A DNA stretch of 64,000 nucleotides from Saprospiraceae bacterium (lineage in GTDB: Bacteria; Bacteroidota; Bacteroidia; Chitinophagales; Saprospiraceae): NCBI GenBank assembly GCA_016714785.1, contig JADKCC010000029.1, positions 1 to 64,000 of the forward strand, in the 5' to 3' direction. The position numbers and the translations under genes were made by a program. Each line of letters opens with the position of its first letter. Positions within the stretch are counted from its first letter, which is position 1. Positions 59,794 through 64,000 of the stretch are shown in pieces. Under the pieces are notes generated by a model that had not been told where the DNA came from, did no database searches, and was given only the letters and a program-made list of their open reading frames with translations.

Positions 59794-60870
59794 CTATTTC
59801 ATAAGCATTTGAAACCCTATATTCAAATGATTTGGTGTGAAATATTCTTTATAATAGTTGAACATTTTAAAGGCAAAATAATCATAGGAGGTTGTTATGG
59901 CCATCTTACTATTTAAATGGATATTTAATCCACCCATCAGACCTATACCGGCTTGATGTGGTACGATATAATCTATGCCACCTGAAAATTTAGGCCTAAA
60001 GATTCCTTTATGTGCAATGTACATCATGTGGGCAGTGACTTTTAAAACATCAACATTATCTTCTTGCCGATCCTTGGTAAGATAATTTGCTCTGCCATAG
60101 AATGTTCCAAGTCTTACATATCTAGTTTTACTTAGTCTAGGCAATCCTATATTGATATAAATACCAGGGACAAAGCTTCTATTATTGTCTGTAAGCCTAT
60201 TAGAATGATTGTAATTAACCCATGTTAAAACAGGCTCAATATGAATCAAGGCTATTGGAGTTTTATCAACGAATATAAAACATTGCTCACCAGGACAAAC
60301 TTCTTCATGGTACTGTTTAAAAAGTTTAACTAACGATTTATGATTAGGAGTAATTTCTTTTATCGCTTCCTGTGTCAATGGCGCATCAGACATATATAAT
60401 GTCAATAGCCCTATGTGGTTTTGTGAAGATGATAAATAATTACCTTTATCTGCAATTACAATTTCTTGCGAAAATATTATTTCCTGCAATGGTTTGTCCC
60501 TTTTGTCTAGATAATATACATTTTTACCTTTTATATTTCTTTTAGTATATAGATTGGCACGCCCCTCGAATAGAACTTGCAAAAAATAGGTCAATCCATT
60601 AATATCTCTAGATAAAAATTTTGGTCCACCGTTAATTTCATATCCTTTCAATTCTTGTGGTAAAAACATAGTAACCATGCCATTCTCATTCATAAAAGAA
60701 ACTCTTTTACTTAATGCTTGATATTCCTGGTGGTCGATTTTTCCCATGCTGGTAGTGCCATCTAAGTTGAAAATCTTTCCAACCACAAAATTCTCTTGCC
60801 CAGTGGTACTGAGATAAGTTAGTAAAATGCAATATATTAATATATATCTATAAGTATGAGAATAATTCAT
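59794..60870 (-). CDS. Probable outer-membrane beta-barrel protein, unknown
   Basis: 358 residues with a signal peptide (LIYCILLTYLSTTGQ). The first half (FVVGKIFNLDGTTSMGKID, ELKGYEINGG) resembles the N-terminal domain of Bacteroidota proteins read as 'carboxypeptidase-like' or DUF-type. The second half alternates hydrophobic strands (VRLGTFYGRANYLT, GIFRPKFSGGIDYI, GIGLMGGLNIHL, HLNIGFQML) typical of a small outer-membrane barrel. Family not recognised. It lies after the regulator gene, convergent, without a clear terminator between them. Confidence 0.65.
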   Translation of the reverse strand: MNYSHTYRYILIYCILLTYLSTTGQENFVVGKIFNLDGTTSMGKIDHQEYQALSKRVSFMNENGMVTMFLPQELKGYEINGGPKFLSRDINGLTYFLQVLFEGRANLYTKRNIKGKNVYYLDKRDKPLQEIIFSQEIVIADKGNYLSSSQNHIGLLTLYMSDAPLTQEAIKEITPNHKSLVKLFKQYHEEVCPGEQCFIFVDKTPIALIHIEPVLTWVNYNHSNRLTDNNRSFVPGIYINIGLPRLSKTRYVRLGTFYGRANYLTKDRQEDNVDVLKVTAHMMYIAHKGIFRPKFSGGIDYIVPHQAGIGLMGGLNIHLNSKMAITTSYDYFAFKMFNYYKEYFTPNHLNIGFQMLMK

Positions 60871-60946
60871 TTGATTTTATTTAATTTATTTGGTTTATTG
60901 AAAATAATAATGGAATAAAAGGATATTTTCTTTGGCTTAAGAAAAA

Positions 60947-60980
60947 GTACCAACTTCATACGGCCATACTCCGTTGGTAC
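60947..60980. repeat. Short palindrome
   Basis: Arms GTACCAAC (60947-60954) and GTTGGTAC (60973-60980) around an 18-base centre containing CATACGGCC. It lies 77 bp before the outer-membrane protein gene's start and downstream of the lipoprotein gene's end. There is no T-run, so it is not called a terminator; its purpose is unknown. Confidence 0.5.
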
Positions 60981-61026
60981 TAATCTGACGACCCTCTGGT
61001 GATTGATTTTATACCAGTATGAAAAA

Positions 61027-61587
61027 TCAATTATTAATTACAATTTTTGATATCTCAAAATCCCATTTAGGCAATATTTTTGTTAAAACTAACAAGGACA
61101 AATCATTCCCATCCTTCCTTTTATGAACTTTTAAGAATCTGTCGTTCAATTCTTGTAAAGTTTCATTAGATTTTGATAATTCCAATGATTGAGGTTCAAA
61201 AATCAACACATCCTTTAGTTTACCTTTTGCGAATACAAAATAATAATTAGGATATAGATGTTCAGGGTCAAAACTACCGCTAGATTGAGTAGTCATGCAC
61301 ATTATGGAGTCAAAACCAATCTTTTTTGTTGCAATTTCTACTTTCACTTTCTCTAATCCGATTCCAAAAGGGTATCTATTGATATCAATTATTTTATAAT
61401 ATAAATCTAATGTACTTTCGTAACATGAATCAGTTTGTCGAAGTCCATTTTTTTTATATTGAACATAGGTTTTTGCCAAATTTTCAACTGTAATATTATT
61501 CCAATCTCTAGATATATCTCTAGATATATGAAAATTCGTGCAACCGTTTATAGATATTAGTATGATAAATATTTTTAAAGATCTCAT
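61027..61587 (-). CDS. Lipoprotein, probable immunity partner of the Rhs HExxH toxin
   Basis: 187 residues from the ATG at 61585-61587 (MRSLKIFIILISINGC, lipobox INGC); the frame is open to 61638, but those 17 residues are unlikely. No domain is recognised. It begins about 25 bp after the Rhs gene stop at 61613, on the same strand, exactly where cognate immunity genes sit in Rhs loci. Periplasmic location by lipidation would suit protection against a periplasm-active or incoming metallopeptidase tip. The immunity role is inferred from position only. Confidence 0.55.
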   Translation of the reverse strand: MRSLKIFIILISINGCTNFHISRDISRDWNNITVENLAKTYVQYKKNGLRQTDSCYESTLDLYYKIIDINRYPFGIGLEKVKVEIATKKIGFDSIMCMTTQSSGSFDPEHLYPNYYFVFAKGKLKDVLIFEPQSLELSKSNETLQELNDRFLKVHKRKDGNDLSLLVLTKILPKWDFEISKIVINN

Positions 61588-61612
61588 CGTAATACTCATT
61601 ATGTTATTTTTA

Positions 61613-63207
61613 TTATTTTTTAATAAAGGCTCCATCATATCTTAAATTTAAACCATTTTCTTTCCTTAAAATATTTTCTCTTTTAATGGTATTAAGTTCT
61701 TCTTTATTTTTTATTCCCGGTAATTCATTAATTTTAATTTCCCTTTTACCTAACCTGAAATGATCAGCATGAATCATTTCATGGCCTAAAGCAATATTAT
61801 AAGGTACATTTTCTCTTGTTCCATCTTTCATGGGCAATTTTGTATTTAGGTCTGGGCTTATAACAATTTTTGTGCCTGTACCAGCACCATTTGAAGCATT
61901 TTGAATAACATTTGCAAAAGCTTCTGCATTGTTTTGGGTATTTACCTCAGTACCTTTGCTATCATTAGTTAATATTACATCAAAACTTTTACCATCAGCT
62001 GTCTTTCCTTCAACTAAATTTCTAATTAATTCAGTACCATGCGTCTTACTTCCCTCTCCTTTTTCAACTATAGAAACCGTTCCATCTTTATTCAGTTTGA
62101 GTTTATCATCTGTTAATGATTTTAAAGCATTAAATGTTTGTATTCTAAATTTATCCCCTTGATCATCTTTTGTACCCTGTATAATAATATCTAAAGGCCC
62201 ATTTCCATCTTTATCAATAAATCTAATAGGACTATTCATCGCATAATTATAAGGAGCCCATGCAGGATATTTTGATGCCCAATTATCTACCGTCCAAAAC
62301 CTACCAAGAACTGGGTCAAAATTTCTGTTTGCAAAATCCAATAGTTTCAATCCCATTTCCTCCACGTACCCCTTCCCATTGTACCTATACCCATTCTCTG
62401 GACTAATCGTATCACTCAACTCCCATCTATTATTCCACTCCATACCGAAGGAATAATAATCATTACGAGATTTGATCTCATTAGATGTTACAATACCATT
62501 GGCATTCATATCTTCAAATGTCACTCTCACATTGCTTAAGTGATCTTTGATGTGATATTCATACTTCCAGTTACTTCCTGATTTGATCGCTCTACCGTCG
62601 TTATGATAAACTGACTCCAAGATATTATTTTTTAACTCCTTACCACGAAGATAATCTCTTTTGCTTATTTGTACACCATCTTTGAGATATTTTCTTTGGA
62701 GTATTGTACCATCAGCGCCGTACTGCATCTGTAACTCATCATTTTCTGACCCTACGATCTTGTAAGGGAGATTTTGATGGTTGTAGTATATAGACCTGTC
62801 ATACTTTGCTGATTGAATCCTTCGGTGTATTTGGTCTGTGGACATGGGCCAGGATAGGTCGTCACCATTAGGGCAGTACAGGTTTGCGACACTAAGGTCA
62901 GACTATCTATTATGACAGTATTAGGTGCATAAAGACTCATGTTGACACCACAATTGACCTTGGTTTTGTTGATCTGTATCTGCTGCACGGCTGCGTACGT
63001 GATGTCTCTGTCTATCTCCGCTGGCAGTGTTATCACCTCTGGACATGGTGCCTTATCGACGACTTGCACAAGTTGGTTGGTATCTGGAGCATAAACATAG
63101 ACCAGACTATCTATGGTCATAGGTTGAAAACAGTTTTCAGTGATGTGTGCGCGCTGAGTCATGTCTTTGCGGTCGAGTGTCAGGAAGTTGTCCCTCAAGT
63201 ATTTCAA
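61613..63207 (-). CDS. Rhs core and C-terminal tip with an HExxH metallopeptidase-like motif
   Basis: Two frames (63207-62752 and 62845-61613) overlap at about 62.8 kb and read as one product. The N-part has RHS-type strands (TIDSLVYVYAPDTNQLVQVV) and a Cys-containing insert; the C-part has YNHQNLPYKIVGSENDELQM and YEYHIKDHLSNVRVTFEDMN, then the Rhs core end GKGYVEEMGLKLLDFANRNF, DPVLGRFWTVDNWASKYPAW and NSPIRFIDKDG. The ~190-residue variable tip ends with ALGHEMIHADHFRLG (His355, Glu356, His359, His362 in the second frame), an HExxH zinc-peptidase motif as in M91-type effector peptidases. No upstream Rhs body is in view, so this is probably a displaced 3' cassette of an Rhs gene. Confidence 0.72.
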
Positions 63208-63557
63208 TAATCATCCACAAATTGTTTTGCTTGATTTAGATTTGGATCTTTTTTAAAATATATGATTTCAATACTATCCCATTGATATAATTTTGAGTTG
63301 TCATAAAAGCCTTCAAATATTTCACCTTCTACTTCAAAATTATAAAAACACCGGATAGTTCCCTTCGACCCAACACTTGATTTTCTATAAATTCGCCCTT
63401 TCGTTTCTTTTCCTTCACTTCTCAGTAAATGTATATTATACTCGGGTCTAATAATTATATACCACACAAACATCAAAAAAATTATTATCCAAAAGATATT
63501 ATTCCTATTATAAAAGAATAATATCTTGTTCTCAGTTTTCTTTATTTCAGCTGCCAT
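63204..63557 (-). CDS. Small membrane protein, probable immunity partner of the upstream Rhs tip
   Basis: 117 residues with one strong membrane span (IFWIIIFLMFVWYIIIRP) after a short cytoplasmic start, then a soluble beta-rich domain (EGKETKGRIYRKSSVGSKGT, CFYNFEVEGEIFEGFYDNSK), similar in plan to DUF3592-like small membrane proteins. It overlaps the GIY-YIG-like tip gene by 11 bp and the following Rhs core by 4 bp. The immunity role is inferred from this layout. Confidence 0.6.
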   Translation of the reverse strand: MAAEIKKTENKILFFYNRNNIFWIIIFLMFVWYIIIRPEYNIHLLRSEGKETKGRIYRKSSVGSKGTIRCFYNFEVEGEIFEGFYDNSKLYQWDSIEIIYFKKDPNLNQAKQFVDDY

Positions 63558-64000
63558 TTTGATATCTTTTATCTCTTTCTCTATTTAATGGAAGTTTATT
63601 TCCATTAGCCCTGTGACCTATAACCTCTTTAGCCTCAAATTCCTTCATTTTTCCAGTTGTTGTTTTTCTTTTACTGTCAGAAATTATTGAGACAGTTGCA
63701 CCAGGGTTGGTTTTTTGGGCAGATCTTTCACTGGCTTTAGCTCTAACTGGAAATCCTTCTGAAGTTGTCCTATCTGCATCGGCTTTACCAATTTTCAAAT
63801 CTGTACCAGTGTCCATATCTTTAACTTTGTATAAAACATAATTACCCTCGGCATTATTTGAATTTTGTGTGCAATGAGTTCATATGGTATCTAACACATA
63901 TTGTCTATATGCATCCGCAGCTAGCCTAAAAACCGTGTGTTTATTTAAGATATCTTTAGCATTCGCTATAACTTCTTCTGAAGCTTTAAACCAAATATTG
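63547..64000 (-). pseudogene. Rhs-type C-terminal tip, GIY-YIG-nuclease-like, partial
   Basis: The frame from the window edge reads WFKASEEVIANAKDILNKH, meets an in-frame TGA near 63880-63882, then continues NYVLYKVKDMDTGTDLKIGK ... GFPVRAKASERSAQKT ... EFEAKEVIGHRANGNKLPLN to the stop at 63547. YVLYKV...LKIGKA, a following Arg, and EAKEVI with a later Asn match the order of GIY-YIG nuclease motifs (two strands, Arg helix, metal-binding Glu, Asn). The best guess is a displaced Rhs nuclease tip; its start lies outside the window. The stop may be real decay. Nuclease assignment by eye. Confidence 0.5.

Noticed and set aside
1..64000. Integron integrase, tRNA or rRNA genes, SusC/SusD pair, Cas genes
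   Set aside because: Looked for on both strands and not found; their absence is used in the interpretation of the array and of the glucan locus.

Overview
The window looks like chromosomal DNA from a member of the Bacteroidota, probably a Saprospiria/Saprospiraceae-type organism. The base composition is AT-rich. There are many secreted proteins with type IX secretion (T9SS) C-terminal sorting domains (type A and CHU_C/type B), the sigma-ABfr promoter box TAnnTTTG, a SusR-like propeller/Y_Y_Y/HTH regulator, WG-repeat and DUF7619 proteins, and an Rhs toxin region. The genus call is inference; the phylum is well supported.

Region 1 (about 1-17.5 kb, almost all minus strand) is a mosaic accessory region. 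It reads as an integron-type cassette array without an integrase in view (CALIN-like). Single genes (S41 peptidase, alpha/beta hydrolase, a Ser/Asn-rich secreted protein, a small unknown gene, an AbiTii defence-type gene and probably a WG-repeat lipoprotein) are each followed within about 10 bp by a 65-131 bp imperfect palindrome with attC-like core boxes. Two copies of an IS110-family element abut attC core boxes in the same orientation. A degenerate IS5-like element splits the hydrolase gene. An HsdS remnant, a MITE with target duplications, a 21-bp tandem array and a dispersed intergenic repeat add to the mosaic. GNAT, MFS and a broken GH39-like glycosidase lie in the same stretch.

Region 2 (18-24 kb, plus strand) carries a T9SS DUF7619 protein, a TPR-S41 peptidase lipoprotein, a small secreted protein and a WD40-like secreted protein.

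Region 3 (24.3-59.6 kb) is a beta-glucan (laminarin-like) utilisation locus on the minus strand with a divergent SusR-like regulator. In order of transcription it holds: a TIM-barrel glycosidase fused to an outer-membrane-like beta-barrel; a BIG2/carbohydrate-binding lipoprotein; GH16; a GH94/GH149-like phosphorylase; a GH17 lipoprotein; GH30; a GPH sugar transporter fused to GH17; a free cytoplasmic GH17; and a T9SS protein with four copies of the same binding module. No SusC/SusD pair is present. Downstream are a CHU_C protein with sixteen 69-residue repeats and a ~2,900-residue T9SS protein carrying three of the same binding modules. These last two genes and the locus promoter share one operator, TACATCA-N4-TACATCA, placed exactly 32 bp upstream of a TAnnTTTG box in all three cases. 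This is the best candidate here for a previously undescribed regulon: the glucan enzymes and two giant surface proteins appear co-regulated.

Region 4 (59.8-64 kb, minus strand) has a probable outer-membrane protein and an Rhs toxin-immunity array: a GIY-YIG-like Rhs tip with a membrane-protein partner, then an Rhs core with an HExxH tip followed by a lipoprotein partner.

Many long genes are split by single-base indels, several in homopolymers or repeats. Some may be assembly errors, so apparent pseudogenes in regions 3 and 4 should be read with that in mind.
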